The position numbers and the translations under genes were made by a program. A stretch of 64,000 nucleotides of DNA from Leptobrachium leishanense. Its lineage: Eukaryota > Chordata > Amphibia > Anura > Megophryidae. The notes below the pieces were generated by a model. That model worked only from the letters and a program-made list of their open reading frames with translations, searched no databases and had not been told where the DNA came from. Shown here one piece after another: positions 22,151 through 33,189 of this stretch; within the stretch, counting starts at the first letter, position 1, and every line of letters starts with the position of its first letter. The DNA is taken from the NCBI GenBank assembly GCA_009667805.1, contig CM019063.1, positions 357,092,113-357,156,112 on the forward strand. Direction: 5' to 3'.

Positions 22151-22669
22151 CAAGAAGTGAGTTCATATGGGGACCCAGGGAGAAACTCCAGAGTTACAAG
22201 AAGATTCTCTCCCTGACAATCCCCTTGCTGCCACCGCCACTTGCCACAGTAAAAAGTCTTTATTGATGTTTTTAAGTACCTTTTAGTCTTTTTTCAGATA
22301 TTTTTTGGGCAAAATTTCCCCCTTTTTTTTTTTTTAATAGCGGTTTTTCTTTTTTCTGTAACAGAACTTTTTACTATCAATCATAGGATCTTATATGTAA
22401 ATTCCAGACATTTTCTTTCAGTAGTTCTTTTGAAAACAGCATGCCACGGGTTTGCGGTGGCAGCATTCAGTGGCCGACTCCCTGCACTTTGGGGACCCTG
22501 CGGTGAATGGTGAATTCACTGCAGGGTGGGGAAATTTTATTCTCAGTGCAGGGAACTACAGAACACAAAAATGTTGGCGTGATTTCGGTGCTCTGTGAGT
22601 AACCCATTTAGTGGTGAGGTTTTTTGCTGCCCCCTGGAAAGGGAAAGCCTAGGCCTTGCCTACCCAGGA
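22151..22669. other. Unassigned, follows the OGFR-like segment
   Basis: Contains AT-rich tracts (22310-22370) and no recognised LTR or coding block. The 3' end of the retroviral element should lie here, but I could not define it. Confidence 0.4.
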
Positions 22670-22740
22670 CATACTTGAAAATTAGTGAAATCTCAATGTA
22701 TCCTTCCTGGTAAAATACTTTGTAAAAGTAAAAAAAAAAG
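22670..22740 (+). mobile_element. SINE/LINE 3' tail fragment
   Basis: ACATACTTGAAAATTAGTGA followed by AATCTCAATGTATCCTTCCT matches the tail of the tRNA-derived SINE at 55237-55430 and a fragment at 34118-34175. The A-rich end supports retroposition. Only the tail is present here. Confidence 0.65.
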
Positions 22741-22811
22741 TGGGGCCACCCGGTGTGGGCCGCCGCCCCCTGGAAAGTGTCGGCCTAGGCCAAAATACAC
22801 CACTGGGGTCC

Positions 22812-23515
22812 TTAACCCCTTCACTGCTGAGGCATTTTACCGCTGTGTGCTGAGCTCATTTTTACCGCTTTTGCTGATCATGTTTAAACGCGATTTGAAG
22901 CCACATTTTATTATATGACCCAGACATATTATATATTGTTCTTTCCGGCAGACTCGGCAGATTTATAATATATCATTTTTATATGTATACGTCATGTCCT
23001 GCCTGTATATTCTAACTACCAATTGTATTGCATTTTTTTTTTTTTAATCATCTACAGCGTGTAAAGTGTTTTTTTCACATTTTATCACGAGTGTTTGCGG
23101 TTATATTTTCTATGGGGTGCGCTTGTACAAAAATTAGAAATGGGGAATTACGTGATTTTTAGCAAACGCATCCCATTGAGAAAATCAGTGCAGCATCATT
23201 GTTCACATTATAATTGAAATGTGAACAATATTGCTGCATTAATAAAAACAACACAAAAAAATACAAGTGTTGTTGTTATTATTTTTATATATTTATTTAT
23301 TTGAATTTTGTTTTTACTTTGAACATGGTCATGTTTGGTATCATTCAAAAGGCCATGGTTCTGGAGATATTGGGGTTCAAAGGAATCCCCGGGCAGCTAG
23401 AGGTTCCCTGGCTATCTGACGTCATCGTGCTATGCGCGATACGTCATGAGGCGAGGGGGGAACCCGGAGGTGGAGCCACCATCCAAGATGGCAGCCCCCA
23501 CCGGAGCTAAATCGC
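22812..23515 (+). mobile_element. piggyBac-type MITE, family 2, right end missing
   Basis: It starts TTAACCCCTTCACTGCTGAG and contains the family block GACCCAGACATATTATATAT. It also shares ATCATTGTTCACATTATAAT with the copies at 13148 (inverted) and 34990. Homology fades near 23515 and no right-hand TTAA was found, so the element is probably truncated. Confidence 0.75.
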
Positions 23516-23854
23516 AATGTGACATGAAATCGAGACAAGCCGGGATCGTAATAACCAGGAAATCAGTCAGATAGGAATGCAGCAATAACAACAAGGCACT
23601 AGGCCTAAATGGAACCACGCTAGGGCAATTTGCTATGAGAAATGAAGCCCTTTAAATGGAACCACAGCACTTCCTATTGGTGCTCAGAGGAGACGCCCTG
23701 CTCTGCTATAGGATCGCCGGTCATGTGCTGCGATTGGTTGTCCTTCCTGCATGCTGCGTCTGATTCGCGAGCGGCACCATTCTCTGTCCGGTAGTACACA
23801 GTACCCGGGAATAAGGCTTTCTGGATATCAGCTGCTGCCACGACCGCAACATTT

Positions 23855-23960
23855 CCTCCGGACATGGGCCGAAGGCGCAACACTTCCCCGGACATGGGCC
23901 GAAGGCGCAACACTTCCCCGGACATGGGCCGAAGGCGCAACACTTCCCTGGACATGGGCC
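23855..23960. repeat. 30-bp minisatellite, about 3.5 units
   Basis: Units of CCGGACATGGGCCGAAGGCG plus CAACACTTCC. The last unit diverges after GGACATGGGCC. The unit length is a multiple of three and gives an open TWAEGATLPR repeat, but no gene is indicated. Confidence 0.9.
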
Positions 23961-23968
23961 ACCGTGAC

Positions 23969-24105
23969 AAGGAGAAGCTTGTGCTTTTAACTCCTGCTGA
24001 ACCAGGTATCTAAGCACTACATTAAAAAGCACAGATGAAGCACATAATGTAGTGTGGTGCTCAGATACTTGGTCCAGCAAGAGTTAAAAACATAAGCTTC
24101 TCCTT
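23969..24105. repeat. Imperfect hairpin, arms about 58 bp
   Basis: AAGGAGAAGCTTGTGCTTTT at the left pairs with AAAACATAAGCTTCTCCTT at the right, and pairing continues to TACATTA. About eight mismatches and a loop of about 20 bases. It could be a short palindromic MITE or, if transcribed, a structured RNA. Confidence 0.75.
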
Positions 24106-24133
24106 CATAGCAGGGGAGATCTCTCACTCTTTT

Positions 24134-24134
<1 letters not shown>

Positions 24135-24164
<30 letters not shown>
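24135..24164. repeat. (GT)n microsatellite
   Basis: Fifteen GT units, uninterrupted. Confidence 0.95.
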
Positions 24165-24169
<5 letters not shown>

Positions 24170-24602
24170 GAAGGGGTGTTACAATTTCGTGGCAGGGGAG
24201 GGCAGGAAGTGGGATCACTCACCTCCTGCCCTAGTGGGATATCTGGCTTCTCTGCTGCTGAGCAGGGCTGGTCACACCTCCTCACTTGTCTGCTGTAAGA
24301 GGAGCAGCAGGAGGCACCACTTGGCCCACAGCTCTCCTGCATCTTCCGGAGCGCCCTCCCCCTCACCAGGCAGGAAGTAAAAGAGCTGCTCCAACCACAA
24401 GGGGGAGGATAATTTAAATAATGGGCGGCACTACAATGAAATTCCTGGCCAGCAGTGACCAGGTAACTGGATTGTGGCGCCCCAAGTTTGGCACCAGGCC
24501 AGCAAAGTACGGCGGCCGCCTCTGCTGCCTTGTTAGCCAAGTCCTGCCTGTACTGCCTTACAGTGCCAGCTCCTCTGATCACACCACTTGCTTGACAATC
24601 CA

Positions 24603-24714
24603 CAGCTCTGGCAGATGTGTGTAAACATGCTGCACCCCTCTCCCCATGCTGTTCAAAGTTTCAGCGACTGCAGAGAGGGGGTGCAGCATGTTTACACACA
24701 TCTGCCAGAGCTGG
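24603..24714. repeat. Hairpin with about 41-bp near-perfect arms
   Basis: The left arm at 24603-24643 includes AGCTCTGGCAGATGTGTGTA and then AACATGCTGCACCCCTCTC. The right arm at 24674-24714 is its reverse complement with about one mismatch. The loop is about 30 bases. It may be the core of a palindromic MITE. Confidence 0.85.
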
Positions 24715-25397
24715 GGCCCTGAAGAAACAGCAGAGATTTTATTTAACCAGCCCTCCCTTATCTGTCCCTAGATACACTCCTGACAATCTGAAGCATTCAG
24801 GAGCAACATGAGCTGCCGAACACTTCCGATTCTCTGCCTGCCACTGCAGGAGGAGCATCATGCTCTCTCCTGTTAGATTGGGCTGGTGGTGAGGTGCCGG
24901 TAGTGAGTACCAGCGAGTGCCCCCTGAAAAAAAGCCCTGTCCTAACGCTAATTACCTCCTGCTGCAGTTAACTGAAAAGCAGGGGGAGACTGGGGGAACA
25001 AAATCCCCAGTCTCCCTCCATGATCACTCTGCCGACCTGTCGGATCTCGCAAGGCGAGATCCTACATTTCATGTGACTGGCAGTGGAATCCTATAGACTC
25101 CATGGAAGAGATGCTCTTGGCAACACTTAGTGGGGCAGGCTGCTGGACTAGCGCCTGCCCCATAATATCATGCTAAAACGGGGATGCTAAGGAGAAACCG
25201 GCAATTGCAGGTTTTTCTCCTTTGCGTCCCCATTTTAGCGTTAAGAATGTAATATGGCCGTATTTGTTTATTTTTTTAGCCATTTTTTGGGTTATAAATA
25301 CCAGTCCTACAAACCACAATACAGCCGGTATTACAATGAAAATGGCAGCTAGTAAATAAGTAATAAGCAACTCTCTGTTATAATGAATGCAGCATAT

Positions 25398-26229
25398 TGT
25401 CAGGGTCACCACGCTCTGGCACCTGTCACTCACGTTAACCCTGCAACATGCACAATACATGTTCCTGGACTTTCTGCATGCATCCGACGTTCTAGCCCTG
25501 GAGCCCCACCTGAGCTCACCTTCCCCTGATTATTCCTGCATATCAGGAAGCTACGCCCTTCAGAAACCACTTCCACATTGAAGTACCAGACTGAAGACCT
25601 GTTTTGTGAAAGCTCCCTGAACTACCTAAAGATCTCCTGAGAACCTCTGGAATGTGAATCAAAGACTTTCCTGAATATGAATACCCTCTGCAATATCTGG
25701 ACAATCATTCACCCCCCATCTTGCTACCTTCTGTCCCTATCTAGGATCTCCGTGTACCAGACCATTGCTTTTGCTTCTAGACCATTCTTATTGCTTGTTC
25801 CCTGCCTGATACCACGTTCATGTATATATCTGTTTAGTGTATTATTGTTTATTCATTGCTTGCCCCATGTGTTGTTAAGTTCCCTCTGTGTCTTTTTCCA
25901 CTCTCACTCTCTAGTCTCTTATTCTCAGTTTGCTATTTCTCATTTCTCTTGCTTTCCTAACCAATCCCATTTAGTTCTCCTTAACCTCCCTTCCCACTAC
26001 TCCCAGCCATCCCTCTATTACTTCAGCCTCCTTCTCTTGCATCTTCTCTCCTTCTCCTAAGCTATTCCCTTTTGTGCCGATGTCTAATTCTGATCTGTTT
26101 AGTTCATGTCTTTTATGTTCCTGTGTTTATTCTAAAATAAACCCCTTTGTTACTTTTAAACCTGCCTATTTCACTGCATCCTGGGCTCACAACCCAACTT
26201 GCTGCATATATCGCAGTCTACACGTGACA
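25398..26229 (+). mobile_element. Candidate solo LTR, 832 bp
   Basis: It starts TGTCAGGGTCACC and ends CACGTGACA, so TG...CA with an inverted pentamer. It has a pyrimidine-rich interior and an AAAATAAACCCC polyadenylation-like site near 26135. The flanks CATAT and CATGA agree at only three of five bases, so the borders are less certain than for the LTR at 10345. Confidence 0.6.
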
Positions 26230-26949
26230 CATGAATCCTGCACACTAGGTTTCAATGTAAAAAAATATTCCCCGTTTTAAATAAATTATTAAATTCAACC
26301 ATTTTTATTCTTTTCACAGCAAAAAGTCTTTTTTTTAAAGATCTTTTTTGGCATTTTTCGGGATTTTTCTGGTGAAATTTTTGGATTCCTAATTTGTTTT
26401 TAGGACGAGGCTTTTTTTTCTTTGCCGAACGTAGCATTTTTTTTCTTTCCTTCAGTCTTGCTGCATTCAAAGGGGGCTGACTATGGTGCTGAAAGCTAGT
26501 CAATTCCAAGGACAGCAGCTATTTTTGGAGCTGCAAACCTTTCAGCACCATGGAGAGCAGCTCCGTAGACTAGCTTTCAGCACCAAAGACGGGAGTTTAG
26601 GCTTTTTTTTATTTAAGTAAATAAAATTCATCTGTTTCACACTCCAAAATAACTAATAACAACGAAATGCGAAATAAAAACCCAAATAACGATATACAAA
26701 TAAAAATTAAATGCGAAGTGATCCGAAAAACAAAATGCCGTCTGAACCAAGGAATCGAAATTACGAATTGCAGTAAGATAATGAATGAACCAAAAAAAAA
26801 AAAAAAAAACAAAATGTGAACAAAATTAACAAAATGATCCGAAACTAAAATAATATTTTTGCCGCGCACATGTCTATTGGCCAGGGTTGCAATAGCAGCA
26901 GATTTCTTTAGTGTTGAATGACCCTTTATGTCTGCAGTTTGAGACTTAC
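26230..26949. other. Intron sequence next to ZAP70 exon, partly MITE-derived
   Basis: An inverted pair (TGGTGCTGAAAGCTAGTC near 26485 and its complement near 26567) marks a small palindrome. A region at 26620-26875, rich in CGAAA/GCGAA motifs, resembles a non-autonomous DNA transposon end. The splice donor of the ZAP70 exon (GTAAGT, minus strand) is at 26949. Confidence 0.4.
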
Positions 26950-27110
26950 AGAAACTTTCCATCTGGTTGTGCGCCTGAGTAGAGTTTACGCTCAGCATCT
27001 TTTCTGTTTGTGTCTCCATGGTACCATGGCATTTGTTCATGAGCAGTAGTAGCTACAAGCTTCTCCACCTGTGGTGCTTGACTGATGAGGGCTTGTTCAA
27101 GTAAATCCCC
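26950..27110 (-). CDS. ZAP70: ZAP70 exon: inter-SH2 linker and start of C-terminal SH2
   Basis: A 161-nt minus-strand exon. The acceptor AG is at 27112-27111 and the donor GTAAGT begins at 26949. It enters in phase 0 and leaves in phase 2, matching the flanking exons. It encodes residues 135-187: [18 protein letters not shown] is the helical interdomain A linker, and [20 protein letters not shown] starts the C-terminal SH2 domain, ending GKFL. Linker position and sequence are characteristic of ZAP-70. The helix couples the two SH2 domains and takes part in autoinhibition in the mammalian protein. The exon is open, with no sign of decay, although both introns around it are full of transposons. 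Confidence 0.96.
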
Positions 27111-27561
27111 CTGTAAGTTGTATAAGATTGTCAGTTAAAATGTGTTTACCATTGTAAGGAGCGTTGCCGACGGCGTAATAAAAAGCCTAACGCTGCCTAA
27201 TAGTGATGAGACTCAAAGTAGTATTGCCAGTATTCGCCTCCTACCATTCAGCGCTCAGGTGTTGTTTAAGTCAACTGATCACCCTGCATAAATCCAGGCC
27301 ACACCTGAAACCCAATGCTTCCACAATGCCTTGGAATCTCCAAGCTGTAAGGAGCTACCTCTAACCTCTCTGTATTTGCCTGGATACCTGAATCACCTTC
27401 TACTCCACTGGACATCCTATTCCTCCAAACCCTTATTCTGCAGACCACCTGGATATCCTATTTGTTTACAGACTTCCTGGATTTATTTCTCAAGTTACCT
27501 TCTGGATTACAAGGATTTGCCTATAACTCCTAAGGAGTCAGATATATTCATATATATAACT
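27111..27561. other. Intron sequence, probable old LTR fragment
   Basis: The stretch at 27255-27560 resembles LTR R/U5-type sequence (pyrimidine-rich, CTGCATAAATCCAGG near 27282). No termini were found. It directly adjoins the 5' LTR of the Gypsy-like element. Confidence 0.35.
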
Positions 27562-28697
27562 TAAGTACTCTCTGGTTCTGTTTTCCCATTGTTATGCAGC
27601 CTGTCACAGCTGCGGCGTACTTCCCTCACTTTTTTCCCTTTCTCTTCACTGACAAAGGAAGCTGTTAAGACAGGCAGATGCAAAGGATTCTGGAACATGT
27701 AGTCTCAATTACAGAGGGCCTATGCAATTTGTCAGGAAGAGAACTACACCTCCCAGCAGTGCCTAAGGGAAGGGGCGTTTTCCAAGGGTGGAAGTGCACG
27801 TGCAGAGCAAGGAGAAGGCAGAGAAGGGGAGACTGCTGAGGTGAATGGTCCTATGTGGTGATCGTGCGTCAAGAGGCTGCCTCGTGCGTTCAGTGAAGGA
27901 GAGATCCAGTTGCCCTCACATGTTGCCAGTACCAGCGGATCGTGCATCCGGCTGTCCTTGTGCATCCAGTGAAGAAGGGGTCAGTCTGCCTTTGTGTGTG
28001 TTCCAGTGACCGAGGGAGTGACCGAGTACATTCAGCGGAAAAGAAATTTGGCTGTCCTTGAGTGATTCCAGCACTAAGAGATAGCGATCGAGCTACCGTT
28101 CAAATGGAGAGAGGTATTCGGCCATCCTGCGTGAGTTGATATTGCTAACTTTATTGTCTGGCCTAGTTTTACTGCCCTTGCAGTTGCAGCTAAAAGGAGG
28201 ATCGCTGCAGTTACAAATCTTGCTGTTCTGTGACACTTTGCGAAGATTTCTTTCTCACTTTGTGGAATACAAATATGGTTTCATGTTAAAGGTACCCAAC
28301 GATCGAATCAAGGGCTCCACCGCTAGCAATCTTGAACGCTTGTATAATTTCCACTGGCCAGTGGTTAGGCAGAATGTATAAGGTTTAGACAGGTTACTGA
28401 TATTGGTTACGTTGATTATAGTTGATAATCGAACTGCACTGACGTATGGTAAAGATTACCGTCTTGTTCATTCATTATTGAGTTGAATAGTAATGCTAAA
28501 TTAACTCTTTCAATACTGTTATACTGTTTATTACTTTGTCCTACAAAGGGTTTTCTCACTAGTCCTAATAAACCCCTTTTTATTTAGAGTAATCTTGTCT
28601 TGGTATTACTTGGCGCTGAAGGTGGAGGTGGGTAATCACTGTAGTGAGGCAGAAGGCCCGTCAAACTCAGCGGCTCTCGTTGGAGTAGTGCTACACG
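27562..28697 (+). mobile_element. 5' LTR of Gypsy-like element (left end damaged)
   Basis: It matches the 3' LTR at 31358-32505 along almost its whole length, starting near GTACTCTCTGG. The first 25 or so bases, including the TGTGTAGCGC terminus, are not recognisable. It ends GTGCTACACG just before the primer binding site. The two LTRs differ by scattered substitutions and small indels, so the insertion is not recent. A polyadenylation-like AATAAA lies near 28567. Confidence 0.88.
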
Positions 28698-28715
28698 TGG
28701 GGGCTCGTCCGGGAT
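28698..28715 (+). other. Primer binding site, proline tRNA
   Basis: TGGGGGCTCGTCCGGGAT lies directly downstream of the 5' LTR. It is the standard 18-nt complement to the 3' end of proline tRNA, best known from gammaretroviruses. Here it serves an element with a PNMA-like Gag. Confidence 0.93.
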
Positions 28716-28738
28716 CTTCTGGTCTCCGCGGCGGAGTG

Positions 28739-30114
28739 ATGACCGCCTCCACCAGCCAAGTCGCCATGATGGACCCTGGTGCGGCCGCTAAGTGGTGCGC
28801 AGAGAAAAATGGCCACCAGGGGTTCTGTGTGATTATGAGTCTCGCTGGAGTTACCTGGACTGAGATACAGGTTCAATTAATGTCAGGCTTAATAACTGAT
28901 CAGAGAACGTTCCTATTAGACATGAAAGTGGATCAAGACACCTCCCACACTTATGTTATGTTAGAATTGAAAAGAGGGATCCCAGACTGTTTCCAGGGAG
29001 ATAGCATACGGCTGCCAGGGGGTTGTGAAGCCCTGCTTATGCGGCCAAAAGGTGCTGGGTGGCCAACCCCTTAACCCTAGCCCAATAGCGCCAGGTCCCG
29101 GGGTATCGGATACTACCCCTACCCCAATGACCGGGTTCCCTCCTGCCACCTTCTTTACCACAATGGGAAAACTTGTAGAAACATTGGCCCAGCACTCTGC
29201 TGCGTCTGCCAATCACGGATATCGCAAGTTGCGGTTCTACTCTGGGAAGGTTCCCGTACCAACTGGAGAAGAGGACTTTGAAACTTGGATAGATCAGGCA
29301 GTGCAAGCTGTGGCTGACACAGTGAAAAGGCAAAGGTTAACAGAGAGCCTATGAGCCCCTGCTGCAGATGTAATCAGAAATCTAAAGAGGGACAAGCCAG
29401 GCTGTTCAGCTGTTGAGTGTTTAGATGCTTTGCGAGAAACCTTTGGAGAGGTGGAGGACTGTGCTGAGCTCGGTCATAGGTTCTCTCACACCTATCAAAA
29501 TGAATAAAAAGAGTTGTCCATCTATGTCTAGCGGTTAGATAAAATTGTTAGTCAGAGTCATGCAAGCAGAGCTTTGTGGGACCAGATTCTGAAAGGTTCC
29601 CCTCCCACTGGATCCCATAGTGTTGTAGTTCCAGGCCAGAGGTCAGACCAGGCCACGGACGTACTCCAAACTAGTAAAGGCCATCCTGGAAGAAGCCTTA
29701 ATCAGTGCTAAAAAGAAGTCCAATGCTTCGCGTGCAGCAATCACTGCAGAAGTAGGAGCCCTTGGCATAGCGGAGATACAGACTGAAATAATGGCGCTGA
29801 AAACTCAGATGTCGCAAATAATGGAGATGATGATGTTGCTGTCCGATAGAGTTGCTATACTTGGCGTGGGAGAAACAATGCAGAATGTTCCTGCTGGAGA
29901 GCCCCCTAGTTCGGTGATTTGCTACAACTGCGGGGGTATTGGTCATTATCAACGTGACTGCGCCAGCCTTTTAAAGTCACGGAAAGAGGCAGCCGGACGC
30001 TCATCCAAGTCAGAACGTTTCAGCCAACAAGTAGTACACGAAGGGCGAGCAGGGCCCAAACCTCGGTATCAAGCAACGACGAAAGCTTCGTCTAGACCGC
30101 CCGAGGTGCTCTGA
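28739..30114 (+). pseudogene. gag: PNMA-like Gag of Gypsy-like element, broken
   Basis: The start codon at 28739 gives an N-terminal domain of about 110 residues with MDPGAAAKWCAEKNGHQGFC. It resembles the RRM-like N-terminus of PNMA proteins. After a frameshift near 29060, the capsid N-lobe starts with LRFYSGKVPVPTGEEDFETW (about 29230), typical of PNMA/Arc-type Gag. Stops follow at 29352 and beyond. The zinc knuckle CYNCGGIGHYQRDC (CX2CX4HX4C, about 29920-29961) and a basic tail complete the order N-domain, capsid, nucleocapsid. The frame is disrupted several times. The element is antisense to ZAP70. Confidence 0.85.
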
Positions 30115-30140
30115 GTCGAGTTTCCAGTCACTGGGGATCA

Positions 30141-30960
30141 GTGCACACCATACTCAGAATGGCTGGTTCAGAAATCAGCGGAAAGGGGCACAGATCAGAA
30201 GAGAGGCTCGAGTTAAGACAGCTGAACAATCTGCATCAAAACAGCCCAGAACGTTTCCTAGCATCAGTCCAAGTGGAAGGTGTGTACACAAAAGCTCTAT
30301 TGGACTCAGGGGCTCAAGTGACTCTGATTTACTGTGACTTTTATAATAAATACCTGAAACCCCTGCCCTTGAAAAGGTTAGAAAGTTTAGAGATGTGGGG
30401 GATGGGAACTAAGAAGCTCCCCCACGACATATCTTTCAGTCAGGCTTGAATTTGGTCCATCTGTTGCAGGACAGTCAGGGACTACAGACACGTTGGCAAT
30501 TGTATGTCCCCGCCCTCCAGGGGCTAAGAGGAGCTCCATGATAGTGGGGAGGAACACTAATCTGGTTCGGCAGTTACTCTCGCCTCATGTCTCAGTGAGA
30601 CTACGGCTGAAAATGTACATCCTATGTTACGCTCAGTGTACCAGCAGTTGATCCGAGAGCAAAAGGTCCCAGCAGCAGTGGGAAAACTGTGGAAGCTGGA
30701 CAGCCAGGCGAAGGTCTTGCAGCCAGGTGAAGGTGCATGTCTGCAGGCTTCAGTCAATATGAGTTGGGACCAACCATATGCAAAGAATGCGCAGCACCGT
30801 ATTCGTTTACAAGAGGACAAGCCATTTAGAGAAAGGTCTCGATGAATCTCAGAAGCAGATTTGGATGATCTCAGAGAACCCATTGTCGGTTTGAAGAGAA
30901 TAGGAATTATTCGGGAGTCCCGAAGCCACTATGCTCCTCCCAGTGTGGTAGTGAGGAGTG
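30141..30960 (+). pseudogene. pol: Gypsy-like pol remnant: protease and RT start
   Basis: An aspartic protease site, ALLDSGAQVTLIYCDFYNKY, lies near 30295-30350. A reverse transcriptase N-terminal segment, DLREPIVGLKRIGIIRESRS, begins near 30867 and ends shortly after YAPPSVVV. The rest of RT, RNase H and integrase are absent: only 400 bp separate this point from the 3' LTR. Pol has therefore lost most of its length. The element could only move with help in trans, and stops make even that unlikely. Confidence 0.82.
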
Positions 30961-31346
30961 GAATCGACTAACTCTCAGATGGGATGGTCTACCAAAGGGG
31001 CCCCTCAGATGCTTTAGAAGAAAGATGGCAGTTGTCCCCCCCTGAGTGAGGAGATTGATCACACCTCCCAGAAGATTCTCATGACATCTGGGTTATCCCC
31101 CACAGATGTAGCAAAGGGCCATTCCAACCGTCCCCCTTGCATGTTTGGCTGGGTATTGCCAGGTGGGGGTCATATAAATAGAACAAACATATTTCTTAGG
31201 CTAATTGGGAAGTCCCATTGTCAATTTCGTATGAAAATCTGAATGGTTTACGGTCTTGTGCATGCTAACCTGTTTCTCTCCTCGTGTATTCAAAATGCAT
31301 GTATCAGGTACAGGAAGTCACTGTCTTTGGAGGACCAAAGATTCTT
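30961..31346 (+). other. 3' internal region of Gypsy-like element
   Basis: The interior between the truncated pol and the polypurine tract. It contains GGGTATTGCCAGGTGGGGGT and no recognisable integrase or envelope. Confidence 0.6.
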
Positions 31347-31357
31347 GGTGGGGGGAG
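31347..31357 (+). other. Polypurine tract
   Basis: GGTGGGGGGAG directly precedes the TGTGTAGCGC start of the 3' LTR, as expected for the plus-strand primer. Confidence 0.8.
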
Positions 31358-32505
31358 TGTGTAGCGCAGGCTACTTGAACTGTGTGTGTACTATTGTGTT
31401 TCTCAGACATGCAGCCTGTCACAGCTGTGGAGTACTACCCCCCCCCCCCTCTTTTCCCCTTTCTCTTCACTGGCAAAGGAAGCTGATAAGACAGGAAGAT
31501 GCAAAGGATTCTGGAACATGTAGTCTCAATTACAGAGGGCCTTTGCAATTTGTCAGGAAGAGAACTACACCTCCCAGCAGTGCCTAAGGGAAGGGGCGTT
31601 TTCCAAGGGTGGAAGTGCACATGCAGAGCAAGGAAAGGGGAGACTGCTGAGGTGAACGGCCCTATGTGGTGATCGTGCGTCCAGAGGCTGCACTCGTGCA
31701 TTCAGCGAAGGAGAGATCCAGTTGCCCTCACGTGTTGCCAGTACCAGTGGATCGTGCATCCGGCTGTCCTTGTGCATCCAGTGAAGAAGGGGTCCGTCTG
31801 CCTTCGTGTTTGTTCCAGTGACAGAGGGAGCGACTGAGTACATTCAGCGGAGAAGAAATTTGGCTGTCCTTGAGTGATTCCAGCGCTAAGAGATAGCGAT
31901 CGATCTACTGTCCAAGTGGACAGTATTCGGCCATCCTGCGTGAGTTGTTATTGCTAACTTTATTGTCTGGCCTAGTTCTACTGCCCTTGCAGTTGCTACT
32001 AAAAGGAGGATTGCTGCAGTTACAAATCTTGCTGTTCTGTGACACTTTGCAAAGATTTCTTTCTCACTTTGGAATACAAATATGGTTTCATGTTAAAGGT
32101 ACCCAACGACAGAATCAAGGGCTCCACCGCTAGCAATCTTGAACGCTTGTATAATTTCCACTGGCCAGTGGTTAGGCAGAATGTATAAGGTTTAGACAGG
32201 TTACTGATATTGGTTACGTTGATTATAGTTGATACTCGAACTGCACTGATGTATGGTAAAGATTTGGCGTCTTGTTCATTCATTATTGAGTTAAATAGTA
32301 ATGCTAAATTAACTCTTTCAATACTGTTATACTGTTGATTACTTTGCCCTACAAAGGGTTTGCTCGCTAGTCCTAATAAACCCCTTTTTATTTAAAGTAA
32401 TCTTATCTTGGTATTACTTGGCGCCAAAGGTGGAGGTAGGTAATCACTGGAGTGAGACAGAAGGCCCGTCAAACTCAGCGGCTCTCGCGGGAGTAGCGCT
32501 ACACA
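31358..32505 (+). mobile_element. 3' LTR of Gypsy-like element, 1148 bp
   Basis: It starts TGTGTAGCGC and ends GCGCTACACA, a perfect 10-bp inverted repeat with TG...CA ends. The body matches 27562-28697. A poly-C run near 31438 is longer than in the 5' copy. A candidate target duplication could not be tested, because the 5' LTR start is damaged. Confidence 0.92.
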
Positions 32506-32787
32506 CGGAATATCAGAATAACAACTTCAGGGGCCAGACAAGAGGGTAATCCAAAGACTAGAGCCAAGGGGTCATACACAGAGATATCAGAACAAGAATA
32601 ACAACAACGCAGGAACTAGGTAGATCTGGTCTATCCTGATCCAAGGATCAAGGGAAATCCTGGCCCTATTTATAGGGATGACCAGGTCATGTGACTGCAG
32701 ACCAATAGATGGGCTGCAATACCTGAAAACAAAAAATAAACAGGAATCTCTGCTACCACCAGCAGGGGGCAGGGCTGAGATGTGACA
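32506..32787 (-). mobile_element. LTR fragment, minus strand
   Basis: Read on the minus strand it starts TGTCACATCTCAGCCCTGCC at 32787. It has a CCTATAAATAGGGCC TATA box near 32665, then pyrimidine-rich R/U5-like sequence. The other end is cut at the Gypsy LTR border (32505), so the Gypsy element probably inserted next to or into it. Confidence 0.55.
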
Positions 32788-33189
32788 CATGGCAGCGGCT
32801 ATAAAGAAAGTCTCAGGTCCTTGACGGGGGACAAAACGGGCTTCTGGACAGCTTTGTTCCCGGTGGCCAGTCACTTCAGGTCCCCAAAGCTAAAAAGCAC
32901 AGTGGGAAAGATCAATTTGAGGTTCCAGAAGGTAGCAGATGCGTGGAGCTCCACAAAAATACGTATGTCTCTGCAAGTAGCCGGCCACGCCCCCCTGACT
33001 GACATTCTGGGGTCAAGAATGAGTTTTTTCCCAGTGTGTTGCATATTGGCGAGCACTTCAGACTGCGTTTTTGCCTTCCTGTGGACCAACAGCAGTAGAT
33101 GATGTGGGAAAGACTGTATGGACGCATGTCTTTTTTCAGTCTATGTCTCTGCAAACGCATTACTTTCTTCCTATCGGCTCACTCCATAA
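32788..33189. other. Intron sequence, unassigned
   Basis: No termini, exon or tandem repeat recognised. Plus- and minus-strand open frames of 70-106 codons overlap here without family resemblance. Confidence 0.35.

Larger units (their letters stand above)
24106..25397. other. Intronic sequence with a strong hairpin, otherwise unassigned
   Basis: Apart from the GT tract and the hairpin at 24603-24714, no transposon family or exon was recognised. No open frame here resembles a known protein. Confidence 0.4.
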
